From assembly GCF_000515335.1 (NCBI RefSeq), contig NZ_KI911563.1, positions 15,735 through 79,734 of the forward strand: a stretch of 64,000 nucleotides of DNA, given 5' to 3'. Made by a program: the position numbers and the translations under genes. This DNA is from Cohnella panacarvi Gsoil 349. Lineage in GTDB: Bacteria > Bacillota > Bacilli > Paenibacillales > Paenibacillaceae. This document shows, piece after piece, positions 9,450 through 16,617 of this stretch. A model generated the notes under the pieces. That model saw only the letters and a list, made by a program, of their open reading frames with translations. It did not search any database and was not told where the DNA came from. Each line of letters starts with the position of its first letter. Position 1 is the first letter of the stretch.

Positions 9450-10799
9450 ATGTCATCTTTCAAAATCGATTTGAAGACGGTAGAGCAACTTAGAAGCAGA
9501 CATTCGCAGTTATCGTCTAGTTTATCTAACGCGGCCGCTCGACTATCTTCCGCGGCATATGGCGTGGATCCGGCGATCAAGGCCCGAAGGCAGCTTCAAT
9601 ATCGAATCTCGTACGCGACGCAAAGATTGCGCGGGCTCGAAGATCGAATGTACAATATAAGCGACTTCATGCGGAGAGCCATCGAACAATACGACAGCGC
9701 GGAAGGGCAAATCAAGAGCAAAGTCGGCGAAATAACGGGAAGGCATCGCAGATCGTGGTTGGAAAATTTGTTCGACGGCGTAGGAGATGCCTATAACGCG
9801 TTAACCGAATGGTTGGCAAGCGAGGACGGACAGCGGTTTGCGGAGCAAGCGAAAGCGAATGCCGTTCCTCCGGCCAATTCCTGCCCCGCGCCGGAGGAGC
9901 CGATTGACTATCGGGCGTATCTCGGCGAATATGACAGAGAAACTCCGGGCGTAGACGCGCTTTACTTCGTCGACGCTGACGGAAACCGAATGCAAGTGGA
10001 TTTCAGTAAGCTGGAGCAGTTGGTCGGCGAGTATTACTATGTCTCGAATCTTATGCTCATTCCTGGATTTGTTCTTGATGAGAGAGAGTCCGATTATACG
10101 GATTTCTTCATCTACGCAATCAAACAGGGCTACGATCCGCGAACGTTCCAACCGATCGACGCAGCGGAAGCGGAGAACATTCAGAACTATATCAACGGTC
10201 GAGTGCAAACGTATGAAATGTACCGTCAGGAACAAAAGGTGATAGGATCGCTGACGCTTGATCTGCTTCCCGTTATCGGCCAAGTCAAGTCGGCGATCGA
10301 GCTTTGGACAGGCGAGAATCTCGTAACAGGCGATGAGCTTAACGGATGGGACTACGGATTCGGCATCGCGGGAGCCATCGCTCCTGCCATCAAGGGCGGC
10401 AGGGGATTGTACAAAGGCTATAAATCGTTAACGGCTGTAGATGAAGCGGTTGATGTTGGGCGAGTGATTGAGGGTGCGGGTAATGGTGCAAACAGTGCAT
10501 TTAAGGCTGACTTACTGAAAAAAGACTTGAAATATACTGAACGTTATGGGCCTGATTCCCGAGTTGAACTGTCTGATGGTAGAATTAGATATTATGGTGA
10601 GGTGGAAGCAGCAAAAAAACCGGGAGAAATGGTTGGAAGACGCGTGGTACAAGAGTTAGATCCCAAAACGGGGAATGTTAGAACTTGGCATGAGACATTA
10701 GATTCATCAGGCAACATAAGACAAGTGAGGCCACAACTTGGTCCTGATAAAACGCATTATCAATTTGATGAAAGTGGAAACTATATTGGAAAATGGTGA
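9450..10799 (+). CDS. LXG/WXG-like polymorphic toxin with pre-toxin TG module
   Basis: 449 residues. The N-terminal 90 residues form a predicted helical hairpin like WXG100/LXG type VII export modules, though no W-x-G is present. A middle region of about 200 residues follows. The pre-toxin TG motif lies near residues 265-310 (LDLLPVIGQVKSAIELWTG, then VTGDELNGWDY). The last 100 residues are a separate charged domain with RYGPDSRVEL, RRVVQELDP, TWHET and a final YIGKW; this looks like a small nuclease-class toxin tip (an Ntox24-like assignment is only a guess). ATG at 9450 is preferred over GTG 9444 because GGAAGGAGGGG lies at 9434-9444. DNA becomes AT-rich from about 10,490, as in swapped toxin cassettes. 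Confidence 0.8.
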   Translation: MSSFKIDLKTVEQLRSRHSQLSSSLSNAAARLSSAAYGVDPAIKARRQLQYRISYATQRLRGLEDRMYNISDFMRRAIEQYDSAEGQIKSKVGEITGRHRRSWLENLFDGVGDAYNALTEWLASEDGQRFAEQAKANAVPPANSCPAPEEPIDYRAYLGEYDRETPGVDALYFVDADGNRMQVDFSKLEQLVGEYYYVSNLMLIPGFVLDERESDYTDFFIYAIKQGYDPRTFQPIDAAEAENIQNYINGRVQTYEMYRQEQKVIGSLTLDLLPVIGQVKSAIELWTGENLVTGDELNGWDYGFGIAGAIAPAIKGGRGLYKGYKSLTAVDEAVDVGRVIEGAGNGANSAFKADLLKKDLKYTERYGPDSRVELSDGRIRYYGEVEAAKKPGEMVGRRVVQELDPKTGNVRTWHETLDSSGNIRQVRPQLGPDKTHYQFDESGNYIGKW

Positions 10800-10803
10800 G
10801 ATC

Positions 10804-11067
10804 ATGGAGAAGCCAACTATAAAAGAAATTGTAAAACGTCTCAATATGGTACTCGATGGAACCTTAACAAGAGAAGAGGTATCCACTTGGGCTGAAACTT
10901 GTACTCGATTATTTATGGATGCGGATGGATTAAAAGAATCGGACTTGACCATCTGGAAGTATCTCGATGTTGTCTCAGGCATAGACTTAAAGGATTCTCC
11001 AACTGAGTATTTACACATTGAGGAAGATATCAAAGAATGGATTGAACGGTTTCAGAAAGGGGATTAA
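10804..11067 (+). CDS. Probable cognate immunity protein
   Basis: 87 residues starting MEKPTIKEIVKRLNMVLDG, acidic, with IWKYLDVVSGIDLKDSP and a C-terminal helix ending FQKGD. It begins 4 nt after the toxin stop codon, in the position where immunity genes of polymorphic toxins lie. It shares the AT-rich composition of the toxin tip rather than that of the upstream operon. The GGTGAG before the ATG overlaps the toxin stop, suggesting translational coupling. The family is not identified; the immunity role is inferred from position and composition. Confidence 0.7.
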   Translation: MEKPTIKEIVKRLNMVLDGTLTREEVSTWAETCTRLFMDADGLKESDLTIWKYLDVVSGIDLKDSPTEYLHIEEDIKEWIERFQKGD

Positions 11068-11074
11068 CATTAAG

Positions 11075-11180
11075 AAAACCTTGATCGAGTGCTTGAAGTG
11101 CTCCCCCAATGATAAACAGTTTTATTATTTCAACTGTCTACCATAGGGGGTGCACTTCATTTGACTCTCAAGGTTTTTTC
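11075..11180 (+). terminator. Nested inverted repeat: terminator built on abutted IS-like ends
   Basis: An outer stem AAAACCTTGA (11,075-11,084) pairs with TCAAGGTTTT (11,168-11,177) and is followed by more Ts, a good terminator for the toxin-immunity transcript. Inside it, TGAAGTGCTCCCCC (11,094-11,107) pairs with GGGGGTGCACTTCA (11,146-11,159) with one mismatch. The two inner arms look like left and right ends of one element with its interior deleted. This matches the motif at 129. Confidence 0.7.
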
Positions 11181-11277
11181 TTCGGTGGGGCTACCTAGTG
11201 CCTAATGAACCAATCATTCAACCAATAACATATATAACCCATGTAATACCTTATTAAGTGACAGATCGATCGAAAAA

Positions 11278-11436
11278 CAGGCTGGCAAGCGTTCATGGAC
11301 AATTTCAAACGAAGAGGACGCCCGGGAAGATGCCCGGCGCCTTTCTTTTTTAACCCTAGTATGTGCATGCTCTCCGTTAGCCTTAGCCTTGTGCCGTATC
11401 CATGTTCATGTCGTTAATGGCATACAGATGCCGTCG
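11278..11436. repeat. Direct repeat R: second copy of the VOC 3' segment
   Basis: Counterpart of 277-433. Shared stretches include CAGGCTGGCAAGCG, CAATTTCAAACGAAGA and TGTGCCGTATCCATGTTCATG. The two copies, about 11 kb apart in the same orientation, bracket the surface/toxin block. The 11,181-11,277 stretch upstream of it carries no gene I can support. Confidence 0.8.
11383..11436 (-). pseudogene. VOC gene remnant (last 17 codons)
   Basis: On the minus strand this reads RRHLYAINDMNMDTAQG and a stop, against DGHLWAINCMNMDTAQG and a stop in the intact gene at 381-797. The rest of the gene is absent here. It is a partial duplicate left by recombination or tandem duplication, not an expressed gene. 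Confidence 0.85.
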
Positions 11437-11546
11437 CTAGTAAATCTTCAAGCGACGACTTATCGATATTGGGTACGCACTAAGAAGTAACGCGGTAACA
11501 GCGTGCTCCCCTAGTTTCTCTAATCCAATGAGATGAGGGGTAACAG

Positions 11547-11780
11547 ATGGAGCAAATAGAAATTCTTGAAGGCATTCTAAGGAGTAGATGAAAATGGACA
11601 AACAGTTAAAAGACTTTTAGGCGATTTAATTGCACTTGTTCAGGAGAAATACAACGAAACGTTGGTTGTTATTCAAGCTCTAGAGTGTGTCATCGTCCAA
11701 TATAAGACGAGTAGAGTTCTGCGCCAACACGGTAAAACAAAATACAGTGATCTTTTCCCCTCGTCCGACGTACAAATGTA
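11547..11780 (+). pseudogene. Frameshifted small coiled-coil-type gene
   Basis: An ATG with AGGGG upstream opens MEQIEILEGILRS and hits TGA at 11,589. Reading in the +1 frame from about 11,584 continues sensibly as VDENGQTVKRLLGDLIALVQEKYNETLVVIQALE and on to a stop at 11,778-11,780 (the sequence is given here only to show continuity). The two halves together look like one short helical protein broken by a single indel, and the later part has degenerate composition. Function unknown. Confidence 0.55.
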
Positions 11781-11809
11781 GCAAAGCTACGAGAGCGAGG
11801 GGATTTCCG

Positions 11810-12010
11810 TTGAGGGATTCGGCTATCTACTTATGGGTATGGCTTGTCGGTCTTTTTGGGATCATCTTCATTGTGATGGCGGCGCTTACAAGAATGGTGC
11901 GGAAGGACACCGCGGAATACGATAAGCGGTTTACTTGGCAGACCTATCCGTATTGGGAGGAATTCGCGGGGCGGAGTCGGAAGGGTCACGAAGAGAGCAA
12001 GGAACAATAG
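11810..12010 (+). CDS. Small membrane protein of unknown function
   Basis: 66 residues from a TTG start, with GAGGGG about 8 nt upstream; an upstream ATG in the same frame has no ribosome site and overlaps the pseudogene. One membrane span covers roughly residues 6-28 (IYLWVWLVGLFGIIFIVMAA). A charged cytoplasmic tail follows, with YDKRFTWQTYPYWEEF. I do not recognise the family. It ends just before a hairpin terminator. Confidence 0.6.
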   Translation: MRDSAIYLWVWLVGLFGIIFIVMAALTRMVRKDTAEYDKRFTWQTYPYWEEFAGRSRKGHEESKEQ

Positions 12011-12020
12011 CGGTCAGCGA

Positions 12021-12050
12021 AACCTCATCGACCTCCGATGAGGTTCTTCG
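12021..12050 (+). terminator. Terminator after the small membrane protein
   Basis: AACCTCATCG (12,021-12,030) and CGATGAGGTT (12,036-12,045) form a 10-bp stem with a 5-nt loop, followed by a short T-rich tail. Confidence 0.7.
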
Positions 12051-12063
12051 CGATCGCGAAAAT

Positions 12064-12090
12064 GAGTTAGATCGCCCGGCGATCTAACTC
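12064..12090 (-). terminator. Perfect 13-bp palindromic hairpin, likely terminator of the holin-like toxin
   Basis: GAGTTAGATCGCC and its exact complement are separated by one base. Read on the minus strand it is followed by ATTTTCG. It lies 67 nt past the stop codon of the 28-residue gene, as expected for a short type I toxin mRNA. Confidence 0.65.
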
Positions 12091-12157
12091 AGCGGCTTAC
12101 GGCGGCGGCTCTATGTCAGTATGGGTCCTCAGCGCCCGGCGGCGATCGGCTTAACGG

Positions 12158-12244
12158 TCATTTCCTCTTTTCGATATAAGTCAATAAGGAAATGAGGAAT
12201 AAACCAAAAGCGAAGATGACGGACAGAGCTTGAAAAACGTCCAT
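12158..12244 (-). CDS. 28-residue holin-like toxin peptide (Hol-Tox type)
   Basis: Reads MDVFQALSVIFAFGLFLISL, then LTYIEKRK: a short N-terminus, one hydrophobic span and a basic tail. This matches the putative holin-like toxin family (PF16935 type) of Bacillus and Paenibacillus, in which xVxQALxxxxxFGxF is the usual pattern. The ribosome site AAAGGAGGAG is 6 nt from the ATG, much stronger than average. Such peptides insert into the membrane and are usually silenced by an overlapping antisense RNA (type I toxin-antitoxin). No antisense promoter can be proven here. Confidence 0.75.
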   Translation of the reverse strand: MDVFQALSVIFAFGLFLISLLTYIEKRK

Positions 12245-12430
12245 TACAGACTCCTCCTTTCAGGGAGAGCTGTCCGCCTGCCGCAAGCTGCACCTTAACT
12301 ATATAATCGTATGGGTTATTCTGTAAGTTGTAACGGCCCTATTTTTGCTTGTTTATTCGACACTAACCTTTTATCGATCGATGTCATTTCGTGATATGCT
12401 GAGAGTAAGCGGTTTAGACGATGGCGGTGA

Positions 12431-13153
12431 ATGGAGATGGACACGATTACAACGAATCTATCGATGACAAAGGTACACAACGATTGGGAGGAGATCCTGA
12501 TCGAAGAGATGCAGCAGCGCTACTATAAGACTCTGATGAGCAAGCTCGAGGCTGTATATGCCGAGCGAACGGTATATCCGCCGGCGCATCGCGTGTTCCG
12601 GGCGCTGGAGCTGACCCCCTATGCGGACGTAAAGGTCGTTATTCTAGGCCAGGACCCTTACCACGGGGCAGGACAAGCCCATGGGCTGAGCTTCTCCGTG
12701 TTGCCGGGCGTGAAGCTTCCTCCGTCGCTGCGCAACATCTATAAGGAACTGCAGGACGACATCGGCTGCCCGCCTCCCGCGCACGGCTGTCTTGCGCATT
12801 GGGCCAGACAAGGCGTGCTGTTGCTCAATAGCGTGCTGACCGTGGAAGAGGGGCAGGCGAACGCGCATCGCAAGCTGGGATGGGAGACGTTCACGGACAA
12901 GCTGATCGGGGCGTTGAACGAGCGCGAGCGGCCGATCGCGTTCGTGTTGTGGGGGAAACAGGCGCAGGATAAGGGACGATATATCGACCGTTCGCGGCAT
13001 CTCGTCATCGAAGAGGTTCATCCGAGCCCGTTGTCCGCTTATGCCGGATTTTTCGGCAGCCGCCCTTTTACCAAGTGCAACGCGTTCCTACGGCAACATG
13101 GCATTCCCGAGATCGATTGGATCATTCCGGAACTAGAGGAAGAAGAGCGATGA
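12431..13153 (+). CDS. ung: Uracil-DNA glycosylase, family 1
   Basis: 240 residues, standard UDG length. It removes uracil from DNA in base-excision repair. Catalytic motif GQDPYH at residues 73-78 puts the general base Asp at 75. HPSPLSAYAGFFGSRPF near residue 197 supplies the His and the intercalation loop. Start uncertain between ATG 12,431 and ATG 12,437; neither has a strong ribosome site. Its last codons overlap the start of the radical SAM gene (ATGA), so the two are likely co-translated. Confidence 0.95.
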   Translation: MEMDTITTNLSMTKVHNDWEEILIEEMQQRYYKTLMSKLEAVYAERTVYPPAHRVFRALELTPYADVKVVILGQDPYHGAGQAHGLSFSVLPGVKLPPSLRNIYKELQDDIGCPPPAHGCLAHWARQGVLLLNSVLTVEEGQANAHRKLGWETFTDKLIGALNERERPIAFVLWGKQAQDKGRYIDRSRHLVIEEVHPSPLSAYAGFFGSRPFTKCNAFLRQHGIPEIDWIIPELEEEER

Positions 13154-13962
13154 GCAGCGCGCGGTGGCTTACGCCTACGTCGGGGTTTCTATCGGGTTAT
13201 ACGCATTCGCTCAATCCATACGTCGGCTGCGCTTTCGGATGCTCTTATTGCTACGTTAGGCGGCTGCCTGTCGGCTTATTTCGAGGCGAACCATGGGGGA
13301 GCTGGGCCGAGCCCAAAAAGGCCGATCCAAGCAAGCTGGCCAAAGAAATCTCAGCGGTCAAACGCAAAGGGCCCGTAACCGTGTTCTTCTCGTCGGCTAC
13401 GGACCCTTATCAGCCGCTCGAGGGGAAGCTAGGGATAACGCGGTCGTTGCTGAAAGCGATGGCGGAAGAACCGCCGAATTTCGTGCTCGTGCAGACGCGT
13501 AGTCCGCTTGTAACGCGGGATCTGGAGCTGCTGCGCACGTTAGGGGATGCAGTACGCGTAAGCATGACGATCGAGACGGATCGCGAGGACGTGCGGCGCC
13601 TGTTTACGCCGTCCGCGCCGCCCCTCGCCGCAAGGTTCCGCGCGCTGCGCGAATTGCGGGAAGCCGGTGTCGCGACTCAAGCGGCGGTTTCTCCGATTTT
13701 GCCGCATACGCAGGAATTCGCCGTCAGACTCGTAGAACTCGCGCCTCGCATTGTCGTCGACGATTATTTTCAAGGGGACGGCAGCGGGGGACGGCGAAGC
13801 GAGGCGCTCGGCATGAGGGGGATGCATGCCGAGCACGGCTTGGCGGAGTGGTACGATCCATCCGTCGTTGAACGGTTAGTCCTGCAGCTCCGCAAGCTCG
13901 CTCCGGCGCATGAAATAGGCGTGAGCGCCGAAGGATTCGCGCCCACGCCTTTGCGGGGTTGA
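13150..13962 (+). CDS. SPL-family radical SAM protein
   Basis: 270 residues beginning MSSARWLTPTSGFLSGYTHS. The Fe-S cluster motif CAFGCSYCYV (C-x3-C-x2-C) is near residue 30, and FFSSATDPYQPLE is typical of the COG1533 (spore photoproduct lyase-like) group. It overlaps ung by 4 nt, which suggests a shared DNA-repair transcript. It is shorter than true spore photoproduct lyase (about 340 residues) and is not necessarily that enzyme. Substrate unknown. Confidence 0.85.
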   Translation: MSSARWLTPTSGFLSGYTHSLNPYVGCAFGCSYCYVRRLPVGLFRGEPWGSWAEPKKADPSKLAKEISAVKRKGPVTVFFSSATDPYQPLEGKLGITRSLLKAMAEEPPNFVLVQTRSPLVTRDLELLRTLGDAVRVSMTIETDREDVRRLFTPSAPPLAARFRALRELREAGVATQAAVSPILPHTQEFAVRLVELAPRIVVDDYFQGDGSGGRRSEALGMRGMHAEHGLAEWYDPSVVERLVLQLRKLAPAHEIGVSAEGFAPTPLRG

Positions 13963-14835
13963 TTAGGCTCTCGGCTCCGATGGAACCTGCTCGCCGAGGC
14001 TTGCTTTAGTTCCCGTAGGAATAAAGGCAAATGCTTTCGCTTCCGAGATGACTTGCGGGTACAGCGCCGTAGGATCCGGCTGTACGACGCGATACGAGAT
14101 GACCGCCGTGCCTTGAACGAAATCCACGCTGGCGATGTCCAGTCCGTAGCCGGGATGCGGAACTTGCGCGCTCACGGTAACGCGATCCACGCCGTCCGCA
14201 TACTTCTCCACGTTAAGCTTCACGTCGGATAAGATGCCGATTTCCGGATTCGGAGCGGGATGATGTTGCTCCGCGAATGCCGCCGCCTTTTTCACCATTC
14301 TTTCCGCTTGCGGTTTCGTCACGTCCATCTTCGGCCAGTACCGGTTATGGCTGTCCGTCGATGCGATCCCCGCGATCAGCAGCTTCTGAATGCTGTCCAT
14401 GTACCCCTTCGATACTTTGTTCGCGTCTTTAAGGTCTACGAAAATTTCGATCCATGCATATTCGCCTGTCGAGCTCAGTCCGCCGTACAACCACTTGGCG
14501 AATTGTTCGCGGGTTACGTAAGCGTTAGGGTCGATGTCCTTCGGCAGCTCCAGACCGGTGAATTGCGCGATGATGAAATCGTACGCGTAAGGCGCGGAGT
14601 CTTTGACTTTCGTATAGTAATCGCTGGCTTTCGGTTCCTTAATGAAACGGATATTGTCGATGTTCAGGTGCAATCCGTTAACGATCATCGAGACGGCCGA
14701 CGACACGGTAATCGAGTTCGGTTTCGCTTTCGCGCCAGTCGATTTAGAGTCCGCGTAAGCGGCTCCGCTCGCAACTACGCTGAACATGGCGACGAGCAAC
14801 AATAGTAGTACGGGTCTCCTTAAAGTTCTAATCAC
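13963..14835 (-). CDS. Secreted protein with SLH-like region and PrcB-type C-terminal domain
   Basis: 290 residues from a GTG start, GGGAGG 8 nt upstream. A signal peptide (about 1-26, VASGAAYA) is followed by an SLH-like region (AYVTREQFAKWLYGGL; GYMDSIQKLLIAGIA; MDVTKPQAERMVKKA). The C-terminal 100 residues (VDRVTVSAQVPHPGYGLDIA, then AVISYRVVQPDP) look like the PrcB C-terminal fold, first noted in a spirochaete protease accessory subunit. Probably a wall-associated exported protein; partner unknown. Its stop abuts the convergent radical SAM gene. Confidence 0.75.
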   Translation of the reverse strand: MIRTLRRPVLLLLLVAMFSVVASGAAYADSKSTGAKAKPNSITVSSAVSMIVNGLHLNIDNIRFIKEPKASDYYTKVKDSAPYAYDFIIAQFTGLELPKDIDPNAYVTREQFAKWLYGGLSSTGEYAWIEIFVDLKDANKVSKGYMDSIQKLLIAGIASTDSHNRYWPKMDVTKPQAERMVKKAAAFAEQHHPAPNPEIGILSDVKLNVEKYADGVDRVTVSAQVPHPGYGLDIASVDFVQGTAVISYRVVQPDPTALYPQVISEAKAFAFIPTGTKASLGEQVPSEPRA

Positions 14836-14921
14836 GATGAATTCCTCCCAGGTTTGTTCCTTATTTTCTTCATTCGTACACCCTAAACGCGAGAGTCGCG
14901 GATAATGTTGCAACATGATGG

Positions 14922-14957
14922 ATAAAAAAGAAGCCCCCGAGTTTAAGCTCGGGGGGC
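14922..14957 (-). terminator. Rho-independent terminator of the following membrane-protein gene
   Basis: CCCCCGAG (14,934-14,941) pairs with CTCGGGGG (14,948-14,955). On the minus strand the hairpin is followed by CTTCTTTTTT. Confidence 0.85.
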
Positions 14958-14974
14958 CGCTGACCATTACGCGG

Positions 14975-15211
14975 TTATCGATACCGCGAATAGTTGTCGT
15001 TCCGGATGAGCAAGTAGACGATGAATCCAAGGATCGGGAAGAAGAACAACGCCACGATCACGAGCAGGGCGAACTCTTGGCTTCTGCCTTTGCGGATCGC
15101 GTCCCGGTAGGCCCATACGCAGATCGCAACATGGATGATGAAGAAGATGAGCGACAGGAACAAGAAAAATGCGATAATACCGCCGAAGCCGGCTGCATCA
15201 TTGAACTGCAT
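14975..15211 (-). CDS. Small two-span membrane protein (phospholipase_D-nuclease N-terminal-like)
   Basis: 78 residues from ATG 15,211, with AGAGGTG 9 nt upstream. Two hydrophobic segments, about 11-33 and 44-66, flank a short polar loop (WAYRDAIRKGRSQEF). The second ends FFFPILGFIVYLLIRND, the pattern of the PLDc_N membrane module common in short Firmicute proteins. Function unknown. It is followed by a strong terminator, so it is probably monocistronic. Confidence 0.75.
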   Translation of the reverse strand: MQFNDAAGFGGIIAFFLFLSLIFFIIHVAICVWAYRDAIRKGRSQEFALLVIVALFFFPILGFIVYLLIRNDNYSRYR

Positions 15212-15365
15212 GCGAGGCGACACCTCTTTAAGGTTTGATGATTAACATACGCGAGATCGGGGTAGAGGTTGCGGGGGATTGCTGTATTCAGATTGATGAA
15301 GTATACTAAATCATACAAAAATATCCAAAATAGTTTATGATACGACAAATGACTCGGAGGTTCAT

Positions 15366-16388
15366 ATGGCATCTAAAAATGTGCTTATTACAACGACTTC
15401 AAGCATTGACGGTCATAAGATCGACCAATATAAAGGAGTAATCTCTGCGAGAGTGGTTACAGGTACAGGATTGTTCTCCGATTGGGCAGCGAGCTTTAGC
15501 GATATGTTTGGAGGGAGGTCGAATTCATACAACTCGCAATTGAAAAGTATCTACGATGAAGTAATCTCACAGCTTGAAGCGGAAGCCAAAAAGGTTGGAG
15601 CGAATTTAATCCTTGGCTTTAAAATCGACCATGATGAAATTTCGGGTAAAGGCAAGCAAATGTTTATGGTTACGGCTACGGGAACAGCCGCTAATTCTAA
15701 CAGTATTACATTGGTTGAAGAAACGACGGAGAACGAAGTCGTGCTTGAAAAATTTACATACGAGTTGAACCGACAGAGGTTGATTCATTCGGTTACAAGA
15801 AATCCGGACGAGTTGCATAGCAAGTGGGATTATATTGTTCAGGAACGAGTTCACGAGGTCATGGAAGTAGTGTTTAAGCATTATTTGAGCTATGACGGTT
15901 ACGTGGAAGATGACGTTATGAAAAACTCGCCGCAATACTTTTCGGAAATCGAAGAACATTCCAAATCCTATCTCTATGAGAATTTAGCAAACGTTAAAGG
16001 GACTCAAAGAGTCGCTAAACTAATAGTTGATGCGAATCTCGTAGATTATGAGAGGGTTATTTCGCTTTTAAATAGCGAATCAATGCCGTTACAGAAGTGC
16101 GGTTTACGATTGTTGTCAGGGAAGAAAAAACGTTACAGTCCATCCGATATAGATACGTTGGAAGCGATAGATCAGTTAATAAGCAATAACTTTAAGCAGC
16201 AAGGCAAAAATATTGACTCGGATAAATGGGAGTGCAGATGCGGGAAGGTAAACAAAACATCGGCAACCTATTGTAAAAGTTGCGATCACGATATCATGGG
16301 GTTCCTTCAAAATGAAGTAAGTAGTGAATATGCCAAAGCAGCCGCAAGAGAAACAAGATACGTGTTAAAACTGATATTCAAGGTTTGA
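15366..16388 (+). CDS. YbjQ/UPF0145-domain protein with C-terminal zinc ribbon
   Basis: 340 residues. The first 105 match the YbjQ (UPF0145, putative heavy-metal-binding) family: VLITTTSSIDGHKI, VVTGTGLFSDWAASFSDMFGGRS, AEAKKVGANLILGFKID. A roughly 150-residue helical middle follows. Near residues 286-306 is a zinc ribbon, CRCGKVNKTSATYCKSC, with four cysteines. YbjQ proteins form pentameric rings in other bacteria but have no settled function; fusion to a zinc ribbon suggests protein binding. GGAGG is 6 nt before the ATG. Composition is AT-richer than neighbours, a hint of transfer. Confidence 0.85.
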   Translation: MASKNVLITTTSSIDGHKIDQYKGVISARVVTGTGLFSDWAASFSDMFGGRSNSYNSQLKSIYDEVISQLEAEAKKVGANLILGFKIDHDEISGKGKQMFMVTATGTAANSNSITLVEETTENEVVLEKFTYELNRQRLIHSVTRNPDELHSKWDYIVQERVHEVMEVVFKHYLSYDGYVEDDVMKNSPQYFSEIEEHSKSYLYENLANVKGTQRVAKLIVDANLVDYERVISLLNSESMPLQKCGLRLLSGKKKRYSPSDIDTLEAIDQLISNNFKQQGKNIDSDKWECRCGKVNKTSATYCKSCDHDIMGFLQNEVSSEYAKAAARETRYVLKLIFKV

Positions 16389-16403
16389 CCAAGAGCGAGG
16401 AAA

Positions 16404-16441
16404 GAATAAAAACAAAAGAACCCTTGATTCCTCAAGGGTTC
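16404..16441 (-). terminator. Terminator of tRNA-Val
   Basis: GAACCCTTGA (16,418-16,427) pairs with TCAAGGGTTC (16,432-16,441) around a 4-nt loop. On the minus strand it is followed by TTTTGTTTTTATT. Confidence 0.9.
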
Positions 16442-16455
16442 GTCGCGTTTGATTA

Positions 16456-16531
16456 TGGTGATCTGAACAGGGATCGAACCTGTGACCCCCACCCTGTCAA
16501 GATGGTGCTCTCCCAGCTGAGCTATCAGATC
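16456..16531 (-). tRNA. tRNA-Val (anticodon GAC)
   Basis: 76 nt including an encoded CCA. The acceptor stem GATCTGA pairs with TCAGATC. The D arm is GCTC...GAGC, and the anticodon stem CCATC/GGTGG carries loop TTGACAG, giving anticodon GAC (codons GUC/GUU). The T arm ACAGG-TTCGATC-CCTGT is canonical. It stands alone with its own terminator. Confidence 0.95.
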
Positions 16532-16617
16532 AAACAGTGACTTACGTCAACAGCGACATTTAATATAGTATCAACTTGGGCGACGTAAGTCAACACATTT
16601 CTTGAAATTTGTTCCGA

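Noticed and set aside
9450-9720. True WXG100 motif in the toxin N-terminus
   Set aside because: The helical hairpin shape is present but no W-x-G occurs at the turn; described only as LXG/WXG-like.
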